Position numbers and translations under genes: made by a program
DNA from: Arthrobacter sp. PAMC25284
Lineage (GTDB): Bacteria > Actinomycetota > Actinomycetes > Actinomycetales > Micrococcaceae
DNA length: 64,000 bases
Direction of reading: 5' to 3'
Assembly: GCF_019443425.1 (NCBI RefSeq)
Contig: NZ_CP080382.1
Span: forward strand, 3,782,001-3,846,000
The notes under the pieces: generated by a model
Database searches by the model: none
What the model was told of the DNA's origin: nothing
The model's input: only the letters and a program-made list of their open reading frames with translations
In this document: positions 45,736 through 54,777 of the stretch, piece after piece
Layout of the letters: each line of letters starts with the position of its first letter
Position numbering within the stretch: position 1 is the first letter of the stretch

Positions 45736-46926
45736 ATGCGGTTATTGCACACTTCGGACTGGCACCTGGGCCGGTCGTTCCACGGCGTCGGGATGCTCGA
45801 CGCCCAGCGCGCCTTTGTGGACCAGCTCGTCTCGTTCGTCCGGGACGAATCGGTCGACGTCGTCCTGATCGCCGGAGATGTCTATGACCGCGCCCTGCCC
45901 GGAGTGGACGTTGTGAGCCTGCTCGACGATGCCCTGGTGCGCCTCACCGGGACCGGAGCCCAGGTGGTGCTGACCAGCGGCAACCACGATTCGGCCATTC
46001 GGCTGGGATTCGCCTCACGCCTGCTGGAGCGCGGGGGAGTACATCTGCGCACCCGGCTCGCCGAGCTGGAACAGCCCGTCGTGTTCCCGCTCGGCAATGA
46101 CCCTGGCGCCGCCGACGATCCTGCCGGTCCCGTCCTTGCCATCTATGGCATCCCCTGGCTGGAACCCCGTCTGGTTGCCGAGCAGCTGGACGCCGGGACG
46201 GCGAGCCACTTTGAGGTCACCCGCGCCGCCACGGAACGGATCCGGGCGGACCTGCTCAACCGGTCCGCGACCCGGACCGTCCATTCGGTCGTCCTGGCGC
46301 ACACCTTCGCCAGCGGCGGGATCAGCTCAGACAGTGAGCGGGACTTGAGTATCGGCGGTGTCGGGGCCGTGCCGCTGGATCTCTTCGACGGCTTCGGTTA
46401 CACGGCACTGGGCCATCTGCACGGCCGCCAGGAGCTCTCAGACACCGTGCGCTACTCCGGCTCGCCACTCGCGTACTCCTTCTCCGAAGCGAAACACAAC
46501 AAGGGCAGCTGGCTCGTCGAAGTGGACGCCTCCGGCGTCACCGGTGTCAGCGCGGTGCTCTGGGACGCGCCGCGGGCCCTGGCGGTGCTGCGGGGGAAGC
46601 TGGAGCACCTGCTGTCTGCAGAGGAGTTCGCCTGGGCCGAAAACGCCTACTGCCAGGTCACCGTGACCGATGCCCAGCGGCCCGCGCAGGCCATGGAACG
46701 GCTGCGCCGCCGGTTCCCGGACACCCTGGTCCTCGGCTTCGACCCGGAAGGAGCCGCCACAACGGCGAAGGCCAGCTACAGCAGCAGGCTCGCCGAGGCC
46801 AACGACGATCTCTCGGTCTGCTGTGGATTCCTCGACCACGTCCGCGGTCGCGGCGCGGACGACGCCGAATCCGCCGTCCTCGCCGAAGCCCTGGAAGCCG
46901 TTCGACTCGACGGAGTATCGCTGTGA
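45736..46926 (+). CDS. sbcD: Exonuclease subunit SbcD (Mre11 homologue)
   Basis: 396 residues. Calcineurin-like nuclease: DWHLGRS near the start, GDVYDR, TSGNHDS and HTFASGG, GHLHGRQ supply the dinuclear Mn site. Forms the SbcCD complex that opens hairpins and cleaves double-strand ends. Overlaps sbcC by 4 bases (GTGA). Confidence 0.95.
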   Translation: MRLLHTSDWHLGRSFHGVGMLDAQRAFVDQLVSFVRDESVDVVLIAGDVYDRALPGVDVVSLLDDALVRLTGTGAQVVLTSGNHDSAIRLGFASRLLERGGVHLRTRLAELEQPVVFPLGNDPGAADDPAGPVLAIYGIPWLEPRLVAEQLDAGTASHFEVTRAATERIRADLLNRSATRTVHSVVLAHTFASGGISSDSERDLSIGGVGAVPLDLFDGFGYTALGHLHGRQELSDTVRYSGSPLAYSFSEAKHNKGSWLVEVDASGVTGVSAVLWDAPRALAVLRGKLEHLLSAEEFAWAENAYCQVTVTDAQRPAQAMERLRRRFPDTLVLGFDPEGAATTAKASYSSRLAEANDDLSVCCGFLDHVRGRGADDAESAVLAEALEAVRLDGVSL

Positions 46927-49900
46927 GAATCCACCGGCTCGAAATCTCGGCGTTCGGCCCCTTCGCCGGGACTGAACAAATCGACTTCGACCGGCTTAGC
47001 GCCCATGGACTGTTCCTGCTGAACGGGCCCACCGGCGCCGGAAAGACCAGCGTTCTGGACGCCATCTGCTTCGCCCTCTATGGGTCCGTCCCCGGAGCCC
47101 GGCAGGACGGCAAGCGGCTGCGCAGCGATCATGCGGAGACCGGTGCCGAGCCCCGCGTCACCTGCGAATTCTCCGCCCGTGGCCGGCATTTCGAAGTGTC
47201 CCGAGCCCCGGCCTGGGACAAGCCAAGCTCCCGGGGAAAGAACGGCTTTACGGTCCAGCAGGCAAACACGCTGCTGCGCGAACGCGTTGACGGAGTCTGG
47301 GTCGAGAAGTCCGGCCGGAACGATGAGGCCGGAGCAGAGATCACCGACGTCCTGGGCATGAACCGGGACCAGTTCACGCGCGTAGTGATGTTGCCGCAGG
47401 GCGATTTCGCGGCGTTCCTCCGCTCGAAGGCTGCCGACCGGCTCGACCTGCTGCAGAGCCTCTTCGGCACCCAGCGCTTTGAGGCGGTGGAAGCGGAGCT
47501 CAGCCGGAAGGCCCAGCTCGCCCGCGCCGAGTTAGCCAGCCTCAACAGCCAGTTGGAGCTCCTGCTGGCCCGCGCCGAGGCTGAAACAGCGGCCCTGGAA
47601 CTCGACACCGCAGAAGCCCCGGATGGGACCGACGCCGACGGACGGCTGGCGTGGCTGAAAACCCAGACTGCCGCGGCTGCTGCGGATCGCAAAGAAGCGG
47701 CAGTCGCGGCAGAGTTGCTGCGGGCAGGGCACGCGGCCACACTTGACGCCGCCACGTCGCGGGCCGCACGCCAGGCCAGGCTCGACGCTGCGTTGGCGCG
47801 CCGGTCGGCGGCGGAGGCCAGCGCTTCCGCCCTCACCCTGAAGGCCGACCAACTGGGGCTGCACCGCAAAGCCGAAGTGCTCAGCGGTCAGCTGCAGGCC
47901 GTGGTCCAGGCCGAGGCGGCCGAGGAACTCGCGGCTGCCGCCATGGCAGGCGCCGCCCGGGAACTGGACGCCGCGGCCGCGGCGGACCCGGAACTTGTTG
48001 CGCTCCGGACCGCCGGAACGGAAGATGCCACCGGCAGCGGGGCGCCCACTGGGGCCCGCGCCACCGCCGCGCTGCGGACTGTCCTCGGCGACCTGCGGTC
48101 CGTCCGCGCGGTGCTCAACGCGGGGCTCCCGAACGAAGAGAAGCTGTCCGGGCTGAAAGCCCGCGACGCCCGGCTGAGCCAGGCCCTGGGGGGGTTGCGC
48201 GGGGCCAGGGACGCGGCCCAGGGAACTTCGGATGCTCTCCGCGCCGAATCGGAGACGCTGCTGGCGGGACTGCGTCCGCTTGAGGAACTCGCCGCCGAAG
48301 TCCAGTTGCGCGTCAAGGAAGCCGAGTCAGCCGAAGAACTCGTCATCATGGTGGGGCGCTACGCCGCCGCCGAAACGGCCTGCCTCGCTGTCACGGAACG
48401 CCGTGGCCGGGCCCGGGACGGGCACCAGGAGCGGCGGCAGCACTGGCTTGACCTCCGCGAGGAACGGCTCGCGAACGCCGCGGCCGAGCTCGCGTCCCAG
48501 CTCCGGGCCGGTGTCCCGTGTGCGGTGTGTGGCAGCACTGATCACCCGCTTCCCGCCCCCGCGGCGGCCTCCGCACTGGCCGTCGCCGAAGCCGAGCAGG
48601 CGGCAGAGCACGCGTGCGCCGAAGCCGAGGCAGCTCTCGCTGCCGTTGAGCGGGACCTCGCCGACGCGCAGCGGGAGGTTGCCGTGCTGGCGGCCCAGGG
48701 CGGTACCACCGCGGCGGAAGACGCCCGGCTGGACGCTGTCCTCGCCAGGGACCGGGCCGCGGAGGCAGTCCGTGCTGCCGATGACCTTGCCGCCAGCCGC
48801 GCCCGGCAGTCCGCGCTGGAGGAGGAGATCGCCGCGGCGGGACGTGCCGCGGCCGCGGCCGTCTCCGATATTGCCCAGACGGAGTCAACGATTGTGGCGG
48901 TCCGGGAGCAGGCTGTCTCCCTTGAGTTGGCGTTGAATGAGTTGCGTGCCGGACACCCGACCCTGGGGGAGCGCATCGCGGCCCTCGACGGGGCTACCGC
49001 AGTGCTGGAGCGGACGGACACCGCACGGGCGCGGCTTGAGACGGCCCAAACCCGGACTGCGGAGGCCCTGACATCCCTGGAACAGGCTCTGCCGGCCGCC
49101 GGCTTCGACTCGGCCGGCTCGGCCCGGGCCGTGCTGCTTCCGGCGGACGTCGCAGCAGCACTGGAAGCGGAGATCCGGGCCGGGCAGGACGAAGCTGCCC
49201 GGATCGGAGAGCTGTTCGCCAGCGAAGACGTGACACTCGCCGCGCAGGAGCGTGAGACCGATGGACCCGTCGCCGGGGATGTCGTCCCGGCGCTCCGGCT
49301 CGAGTACGAAGCCGCCGAACGTTTTGCCCGGGACACGGCGCTCGCCTCCGGACTCGCCGGGAAGTCTGTTCAGACCCTTGGCCGGATCGCGGCCGACTAC
49401 GCTGCGCTGGCTGAAGCCGGCCGGGCGCCTCGCGACCGTGCGGCGCTGCTCGCCGCTGTGGCCGACGCGGCCCGGGGCGCGGGGGACAACACCTACCGGA
49501 TGAGCCTGAACACCTACGTGCTGGCCGCGAGGCTTGAACAAGTGGCGCTCGCGGCCTCCGAACGATTGACCGGGATGAGCGACGGACGCTACACGCTGCA
49601 GCACACGGACGCGAAGGCCGCACGCGGGGCCAAATCGGGGCTAGGCCTGGAGGTCGTGGACGAGTGGACCGGGCAGCGCCGCGACACCGCCACGCTGTCC
49701 GGCGGCGAGTCGTTCATGGCGTCCCTCGCCCTTGCCCTCGGCCTGGCCGACGTGGTCCAGCAGGAATCAGGCGGCGTGGATATCGAGACGCTCTTTGTCG
49801 ACGAGGGGTTCGGAAGCCTCGACGAGCAGGCCCTGGAACAGGTCATGGATGCGCTGGAGGGGCTCCGGGACGGCGGTCGCGTTGTGGGGCTCGTGAGCCA

Positions 49901-49997
49901 CGTCGGTGAAATGAAGCAGCGCATCGGGACCCAGCTTCAGGTGCTCAAGGGGCGCAACGGCTCCACCCTGCACATCGCTGACGACGCGAACGGCTGA
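46923..49997 (+). CDS. sbcC: Exonuclease subunit SbcC (Rad50-type ATPase)
   Basis: 1024 residues, SMC-like. Walker A GPTGAGKT at about 35-42, long Ala/Glu/Arg-rich coiled coils, zinc-hook GVPCAVCGSTDHPLP near 532, signature TLSGGESFMASLALALGLAD, and Walker B TLFVDEGFGSLDE. Normal length for the family. Works with SbcD. GTG start overlapping sbcD. Confidence 0.95.
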   Translation: MRIHRLEISAFGPFAGTEQIDFDRLSAHGLFLLNGPTGAGKTSVLDAICFALYGSVPGARQDGKRLRSDHAETGAEPRVTCEFSARGRHFEVSRAPAWDKPSSRGKNGFTVQQANTLLRERVDGVWVEKSGRNDEAGAEITDVLGMNRDQFTRVVMLPQGDFAAFLRSKAADRLDLLQSLFGTQRFEAVEAELSRKAQLARAELASLNSQLELLLARAEAETAALELDTAEAPDGTDADGRLAWLKTQTAAAAADRKEAAVAAELLRAGHAATLDAATSRAARQARLDAALARRSAAEASASALTLKADQLGLHRKAEVLSGQLQAVVQAEAAEELAAAAMAGAARELDAAAAADPELVALRTAGTEDATGSGAPTGARATAALRTVLGDLRSVRAVLNAGLPNEEKLSGLKARDARLSQALGGLRGARDAAQGTSDALRAESETLLAGLRPLEELAAEVQLRVKEAESAEELVIMVGRYAAAETACLAVTERRGRARDGHQERRQHWLDLREERLANAAAELASQLRAGVPCAVCGSTDHPLPAPAAASALAVAEAEQAAEHACAEAEAALAAVERDLADAQREVAVLAAQGGTTAAEDARLDAVLARDRAAEAVRAADDLAASRARQSALEEEIAAAGRAAAAAVSDIAQTESTIVAVREQAVSLELALNELRAGHPTLGERIAALDGATAVLERTDTARARLETAQTRTAEALTSLEQALPAAGFDSAGSARAVLLPADVAAALEAEIRAGQDEAARIGELFASEDVTLAAQERETDGPVAGDVVPALRLEYEAAERFARDTALASGLAGKSVQTLGRIAADYAALAEAGRAPRDRAALLAAVADAARGAGDNTYRMSLNTYVLAARLEQVALAASERLTGMSDGRYTLQHTDAKAARGAKSGLGLEVVDEWTGQRRDTATLSGGESFMASLALALGLADVVQQESGGVDIETLFVDEGFGSLDEQALEQVMDALEGLRDGGRVVGLVSHVGEMKQRIGTQLQVLKGRNGSTLHIADDANG

Positions 49998-50085
49998 GCT
50001 GCGCGGCTGGCGGCCGCGGCAGCCGCTGATTGCCGGCGCCGCAATCCCGCGGGCGGCCATGCCAGCCGGCCGCGGCAGCGTCCGC

Positions 50086-50091
50086 TACCAT
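50086..50091 (+). promoter_or_regulatory. Possible -10 box before the MFS gene
   Basis: TACCAT about 30-40 bases before the upstream small open frame. No clear -35. Confidence 0.3.
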
Positions 50092-50130
50092 GGGAGAGTT
50101 ACCGGGTTGCGCGCATCGGGAGGAGGGACG

Positions 50131-50196
50131 ATGCGCATCATTGAGCGAACCCGGAAACATGAACACTTCAACGCTTTCTTCGGCGGCAGTCACTGA
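50131..50196 (+). CDS. Possible 21-residue leader peptide
   Basis: ATG at 50131 has an excellent GGGAGGAGGG site (50118-50127), far better than that of the MFS gene. It encodes MRIIERTRKHEHFNAFFGG-type basic peptide and stops at 50196, 38 bases past the MFS start in another frame. It may couple or limit MFS translation. Coding status unproven. Confidence 0.4.
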   Translation: MRIIERTRKHEHFNAFFGGSH

Positions 50197-51502
50197 CGCG
50201 CCCACCCTCCCACCCGCAGGTTCCAGCAGCGGCGGCCGTTTTGCCCGGCTCCCGCAGCTTGCCGGCCGCAGCTTCCTGCCGATCGGCCTCTTCGCCCGGC
50301 TCCCGCTGGCCATGCTCACCATTGGCGCCCTGACCCTGGTCACGGCCGTTACCGGTTCCTACGCCATCGGCGGCGCCGCGGCCGGCGCGGTGGGCATCGG
50401 CTCCGCCATCGGCTCACCGGTCCTGGGCTATCTCGCAGACCGGCTGGGCCAGCGCGGAGTCCTGTTGGTTGCCGCCGTCTTCAACACGATCGCCATCGTC
50501 GGACTGATCCTGGCCGCCTATGGCATCCCCGGCGGACCGGACCTGTCCGCCGCCGTTCCGGTGCTGGCCGCGGCGTTCATCGCCGGTGCCAGTTCGCCGC
50601 AGGTCGGCCCGTTGGCCCGCGTGCGCTGGATGGCGCTGACTTCCCGTGGCGGCGCGACGAACAGCGGCGCGGCCAACAACGACCTCGATACCGCACTGTC
50701 CTACGAGAGCACGGCCGACGAACTGACGTTCGTGCTGGGCCCGGCCCTCGTCGGCATCCTCGCCAGCCTCGTCACGCCCTGGCTTCCGCTCGCGCTGGCG
50801 GCCGCCCTGACGCTGACCCTGGTCCCGGCTTTCGCTGTCCACCCCACCCACGCGGTCGTGCCGCCGGCTCCGGCACGGTCCAAGCCCGGCTCCGAGCGGG
50901 CAGCGGCGGACGCGGGTGGACCGGTGCGCAGCCGGATCGCGTCGACCGCCGCCGTGGCACTCCCCGTTCTGGCCATGGTCTGCATGGGGTCCTTCTTTGG
51001 CGGCACCCAAGCGGCGTTGAGTTCGTTCTCGGCCGGAGTCGCCACATCGGAGGTGGCCGGCCTGCTGTACTCCGTCATGGGACTCAGTTCCGCGGCAGCG
51101 GCGCTCTCGGTAGCCTATTGGTCCCGGCGGTTCACCGTCCAGGCCCGCTGGGTGGCGTGCGCCGCCCTGATGATCGGGCTAGCCTCGCTTCTGCTGCTCC
51201 CCACGACGGCATTGTCCATGATCGTGGTGCTGCTGTTCCTGGGCCTGCCCGTCGGTCCACTCATGGTCACCGTCTTCGCAATCGGCGGCGCCGTCGCCCC
51301 GGCCGCGAAGCTCGGTACCGTCATGACCGCCCTGGCCAGCGGCATCGTCGCCGGCCAGGCCCTCGGTTCCTCCGTGGCGGGCCGGCTGGCCGAGGACCAC
51401 GGCTCCACCGCGGCCTTTCTTGTTTCGGTCTGCGCCGCGGCCGGGTTGTTCCTGCTCGGGGCCGCGGCCGCCGCGGTCATCCGGCGGCGGAACCCGGCCT
51501 GA
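50159..51502 (+). CDS. MFS transporter
   Basis: 447 residues, 12 helices. GSPVLGYLADRLGQRGVLLVAA is the loop 2-3 motif (DRxGxR), and a polar central loop (PPAPARSKPGSERAAAD) separates the halves. Resembles drug and sugar efflux MFS proteins. ATG 50159 is used because the conserved part starts soon after; CCCGGAAAC is a poor ribosome site. Sited between sbcC and the IclR gene; converges on the latter. Substrate unknown. Confidence 0.85.
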   Translation: MNTSTLSSAAVTDAPTLPPAGSSSGGRFARLPQLAGRSFLPIGLFARLPLAMLTIGALTLVTAVTGSYAIGGAAAGAVGIGSAIGSPVLGYLADRLGQRGVLLVAAVFNTIAIVGLILAAYGIPGGPDLSAAVPVLAAAFIAGASSPQVGPLARVRWMALTSRGGATNSGAANNDLDTALSYESTADELTFVLGPALVGILASLVTPWLPLALAAALTLTLVPAFAVHPTHAVVPPAPARSKPGSERAAADAGGPVRSRIASTAAVALPVLAMVCMGSFFGGTQAALSSFSAGVATSEVAGLLYSVMGLSSAAAALSVAYWSRRFTVQARWVACAALMIGLASLLLLPTTALSMIVVLLFLGLPVGPLMVTVFAIGGAVAPAAKLGTVMTALASGIVAGQALGSSVAGRLAEDHGSTAAFLVSVCAAAGLFLLGAAAAAVIRRRNPA

Positions 51503-51515
51503 CGGTCCTGGCGCC

Positions 51516-52232
51516 TCAGCCCAACTGGGTCTCGATGCGCGCGGCACTCGCCGCCAGGGCAGCCGCCACCTCGTCCGGGTCCTGGTCCGCACGGATGTAG
51601 ACGACGGCGAGCGCTGCGGGCCGCCCGCCGGGAATCCTGACCGGTACGGCGAGCGAGGAAACCCCGGCAATGACCTCGTCGTGGCTGGCGGCGTAGCCGC
51701 GGCGGCGGGCTTCGGCAGCTTCCGTCCGGTACTCGGTCCCCGGTGCGAGGATGCCCCATTCGGACTCCGAGAGCGCGGACTGGATGGCAATTCCCGGAGC
51801 GCCCCGGTTGATCGGGTGCCGTGATCCCGGGTGCTGCACCACCACGGCCCCGGCGTGGCGGGGATCGACGGTGACCAGGGTGACGCAGTCCTCGTGATCC
51901 CACACCGCCACAAACGCGCTCATCATCAGCGAGTTGGCCAACTGGGTGAGTTCCGGAAGTGCCGCCGTCTGCAGGCTCCGGGAGACGCCCCTGGCCAGAA
52001 CGGCGAGGCCGGGTCCGGGCTGGACCCTGCCGGCGTCGTCGCGGACCAGGAGGGAATGGTCCTCCAATGTGCGCAGGATGCGGTAGGCCACCGAACGATG
52101 GACGCCCATGGCGTCAGCCAGCTCGGCAATCGTGAGGGGGCGCTGGACCTCGGCGAGGATCTCGAGGGCGCGGATGCCGCGGGAGAGCGTCTGGGACGGA
52201 GATGCCTGGGCGCTGCCGGCGTTCGTGGTCAT
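51516..52232 (-). CDS. IclR family transcriptional regulator
   Basis: 238 residues. Winged helix QTLSRGIRALEILAE and TIAELADAMGVHRSVAYRILRTLE, then the effector domain ending in AVPVRIPGGRPAALAVVY. Divergent from the flavin reductase/monooxygenase pair, whose control region holds two palindromes of IclR type. Such proteins sense aromatic acids and often repress or activate degradation genes. ATG 52232 has TAGGAT 7 bases upstream. Confidence 0.92.
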   Translation of the reverse strand: MTTNAGSAQASPSQTLSRGIRALEILAEVQRPLTIAELADAMGVHRSVAYRILRTLEDHSLLVRDDAGRVQPGPGLAVLARGVSRSLQTAALPELTQLANSLMMSAFVAVWDHEDCVTLVTVDPRHAGAVVVQHPGSRHPINRGAPGIAIQSALSESEWGILAPGTEYRTEAAEARRRGYAASHDEVIAGVSSLAVPVRIPGGRPAALAVVYIRADQDPDEVAAALAASAARIETQLG

Positions 52233-52239
52233 GGCTTCC

Positions 52240-52245
52240 ATCCTA
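52240..52245 (-). promoter_or_regulatory. -10 box of leaderless iclR transcript
   Basis: TAGGAT on the reverse strand, 7 bases before ATG 52232. Confidence 0.45.
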
Positions 52246-52315
52246 GGTGTGCACTGCCGGTGTACCGGGACGGTCCCCGGTCAACCCTTGTTTTTCGGAA
52301 TACCACGGGTTATCG

Positions 52316-52328
52316 TTCTATATATGAA
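52316..52328. promoter_or_regulatory. IclR-type half-conserved palindrome (upstream site)
   Basis: TTC-N7-GAA. Same geometry as the stronger site 20 bases downstream, two helical turns apart. Confidence 0.45.
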
Positions 52329-52333
52329 GTTGA

Positions 52334-52350
52334 TGTTCGATTATAGAACA
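52334..52350. promoter_or_regulatory. IclR-type operator
   Basis: Perfect inverted repeat TGTTC-N7-GAACA in the divergent region between iclR and hpaC; size and form match IclR operators. Confidence 0.6.
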
Positions 52351-52355
52351 CACTT

Positions 52356-52361
52356 TATACT
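52356..52361 (+). promoter_or_regulatory. Candidate -10 box of the hpaC-hpaB transcript
   Basis: TATACT, 6 bases downstream of the palindrome, so bound IclR would cover the -35 region. Confidence 0.45.
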
Positions 52362-52502
52362 TGAAGTGCAGAGCAGACAAGAAGTGGCCCCTGGGACATA
52401 AAGACCTTGAGCGGAGATTATCCAGGGAGCATCGTTAATGAACCGCCGCACCCACCGGACCGGATCGAGGTCCGGAAGCGCCAGACAAAATGCAAGGGAT
52501 CG

Positions 52503-53042
52503 ATGATGATTGCCAAGCCCCGCGCCGCAGGGCATCTCGATGCCCCGGACCGAATGTCCGGCCCCCGCACCAGCCATTTCCGCGGCAGTCTCGGCAGGTT
52601 CGCCACCGGCGTCGCGATTGTCACGTTTGACGGGGCAGCCAGACGCCACGGCATCACCGTCAACTCCTTCACCTCGGTGTCCATGGAGCCGCCGCTGGTG
52701 CTCGTGAGCATTGCCCGCTCCGCGAAGGCACACGATGAGCTGGCCGGCCGGCCGTTCAGCGTCAACATCCTCGGCGCGGAGCAGCGCCGGCTCGCGATGC
52801 ACTTCGCCGGGAGCCCGGGACCCGAACCGCTGTGGGTCGAAGGCGAGACGGCGCCGCGGCTCTCCAACGTTCTCGCCTACTTCGAGTGCACCCCGTGGGC
52901 GGCGTACGACGGCGGCGACCACACGCTGTATCTCGGCGAGGTCGTGGACTTCAACTACCGCAGCGGGGATGCGCTCGCCTACGCCAACAGCGCCTTCACG
53001 ACCATTCCGGAAAGCCAACTGGGTGTGGAAGACCTGCTCTAG
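52503..53042 (+). CDS. Flavin reductase, HpaC type
   Basis: 179 residues. Provides reduced flavin to the monooxygenase encoded downstream. FRGSLGRFATGVAIVTFDG and GITVNSFTSVSMEPPLVLVSI are the FMN-binding signatures of this family. AAGGGA lies 3 bases before ATG 52503 and 6 before ATG 52506; the second may be used. Confidence 0.92.
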   Translation: MMIAKPRAAGHLDAPDRMSGPRTSHFRGSLGRFATGVAIVTFDGAARRHGITVNSFTSVSMEPPLVLVSIARSAKAHDELAGRPFSVNILGAEQRRLAMHFAGSPGPEPLWVEGETAPRLSNVLAYFECTPWAAYDGGDHTLYLGEVVDFNYRSGDALAYANSAFTTIPESQLGVEDLL

Positions 53043-53066
53043 GCAAAGCGCAACATCTTGGCCACG

Positions 53067-53120
53067 GCGCAGCACTTTTGTACAGCGCAGCACTTTTGTA
53101 CAGCGCAGCACTTTCGACAC
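53067..53120. repeat. Three tandem 18-bp repeats between hpaC and hpaB
   Basis: GCGCAGCACTTTTGTACA at 53067-53084 and 53085-53102 is identical; the third unit (53103-53120) matches for its first 12 bases. Each unit contains the palindrome TGTACA. They fill the gap before the monooxygenase start. Confidence 0.88.
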
Positions 53121-53147
53121 AGCTCAACGAGGACTGGAGAGATGATC

Positions 53148-54602
53148 ATGGGTATCCGCACCGGCCGGCAGTACCTGGACAAACTCAACGCCATGACGCC
53201 GCATGTCACGATCAACGGCGAGGTGGTGAGCGAAAAGATTGCCGAGCACCCCGCCTTCCGGAACGTGGCGCGTTCGTACGCGAAGCTCTTCGACATGCAG
53301 CATGATCCGGCCTACCAGGGGGCGCTGACGTACACCTCGCCCAGCACCGGCGATCTGGTCAACGCGTCCTTCCTCGTACCCAGAACAGCCGGGGACCTCG
53401 AGCGCCGGCGCCGGGCCATCTCCACCTGGGCGGAATCCTCCCACGGCTTCCTGGGCCGCTCGGGCGACTGCATGAACTCCGCACTCACCGCCCTCGGCTC
53501 CGCGCAGACATGGTTTACCCAGGCCGGCCCAAAGTACGCCGACAACATCCGCAACTACTACGAATGGGCCCGCGAAAACGACATTCTGGCCACCCACACC
53601 CTGATCCCGCCCCAGGTCAACCGGTCGGTTTCGGGCTCGGAGCAACTCGGCGGGCAGCTCTCGGCCCGGATCGTGGAGGAGCGTGAGGACGGGATCGTCG
53701 TCCACGGTGCCCGGATGCTCGCCACCATCGCCCCGATCGCTGACGAACTGCTCGTCTTTCCTTCCACGGTCCTCCGCGGGACCCCCGAGGATGCGCCCTA
53801 CTCCTATGCCTTCGCCATTCCCAATGATGCCCCGGGCCTGCGCTACCTCTGCCGCAGCTCGCTGTATAACGGCGGCAGTACCCACGACGAACCGCTCGCG
53901 TCCCGCTATGAGGAAATGGACGCCGTCGCCGTCTTCGACCACGTCTTTGTGCCCAACGCGCGGATCTTTATGCTCGGCAACCCCCAGTTGTGCAATGCGT
54001 TCTACACAGAAACCGGCGCCGGTGCACTCATGACGCACCAGGTCGTTACCCGGACCATCGCCAAGAGCGAGTTCTTCCTCGGCCTGGCCTCCGAACTCGC
54101 CGAGTCCATCGGCATCGACGGTTTCCAGCACATTCAGGAGGATATCGCCGAGCTCATCGTCGACGTCGAGATCGGCAAGGCCCTGATCCGGGCCTCCGAG
54201 GCCGATGCTGCCCTGAACGAGGCCGGCGTTCTGCTGCCGAAGTGGACCACGCTGAACGCGGCCCGCAACTGGTACCCCAAGATTGCCCAGCGCTTCCCGC
54301 AGATCATCCGCAAGTTCTCGGCCTCGGGCCTCATGGCACTGCCGGGGGAAGCCGATGTCCACAGCGAGGCGCGGGCGGACATCGACCTGTACCTCCAGGG
54401 AAAGACCCTCACCGGTCCGGAACGGGTCAGGCTGTTCAAGCTCGCGTTCGACGCCTCTATTTCCGGCTTCGCCGGGCGTCAGTCCCTCTATGAGTACTTC
54501 TTCTTCGGCGATCCGGTACGGATGGCCGCGGCCATGGTCAACAGCTACGACCGCGAACCGGCCCGGGCGCGCGTCCGCGATCTGCTTAGCCGTGCGGACT
54601 GA
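53148..54602 (+). CDS. Flavin-dependent monooxygenase, HpaB family
   Basis: 484 residues, FADH2-dependent oxygenase component of the 4-hydroxyphenylacetate 3-hydroxylase family, which also includes chlorophenol and nitrophenol hydroxylases. GIRTGRQYLDKLNAM starts the family; FMNSALTALGSAQTWF-like, IPPQVNRS and LLVFPSTVLRG regions follow. With the flavin reductase it hydroxylates a phenolic compound; which one is unclear. ATG 53148 has GGAG 8 bases upstream, better than 53142. Confidence 0.9.
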   Translation: MGIRTGRQYLDKLNAMTPHVTINGEVVSEKIAEHPAFRNVARSYAKLFDMQHDPAYQGALTYTSPSTGDLVNASFLVPRTAGDLERRRRAISTWAESSHGFLGRSGDCMNSALTALGSAQTWFTQAGPKYADNIRNYYEWARENDILATHTLIPPQVNRSVSGSEQLGGQLSARIVEEREDGIVVHGARMLATIAPIADELLVFPSTVLRGTPEDAPYSYAFAIPNDAPGLRYLCRSSLYNGGSTHDEPLASRYEEMDAVAVFDHVFVPNARIFMLGNPQLCNAFYTETGAGALMTHQVVTRTIAKSEFFLGLASELAESIGIDGFQHIQEDIAELIVDVEIGKALIRASEADAALNEAGVLLPKWTTLNAARNWYPKIAQRFPQIIRKFSASGLMALPGEADVHSEARADIDLYLQGKTLTGPERVRLFKLAFDASISGFAGRQSLYEYFFFGDPVRMAAAMVNSYDREPARARVRDLLSRAD

Positions 54603-54705
54603 GACGCGGGGATCGAGGGCACCGCCCCGATTTCTGTGGGTGGCCGCACATTCCCACGGCAAACACGTGCGCCGGATCACATTTCCTAGTAGTCTAATTT
54701 CAACC

Positions 54706-54725
54706 AACTGACCGTTCGATCAGTT
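54706..54725. promoter_or_regulatory. TetR-type palindrome before the MHS transporter
   Basis: AACTGA-N8-TCAGTT; extended core ACTGACCG..CGATCAGT is a near-perfect 18-bp palindrome of TetR type. No TetR gene occurs in the window. Confidence 0.5.
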
Positions 54726-54777
54726 AATCACCTGCACCCATCCCGGCAGCACCTCTGCCACCAACAACGGAGTTCCA

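Noticed and set aside
53067..53120. CRISPR-like repeats
   Set aside because: Units are directly adjacent with no spacers.
53124..54707. 527-codon reverse-strand frame
   Set aside because: Antisense of the clearly conserved HpaB gene.
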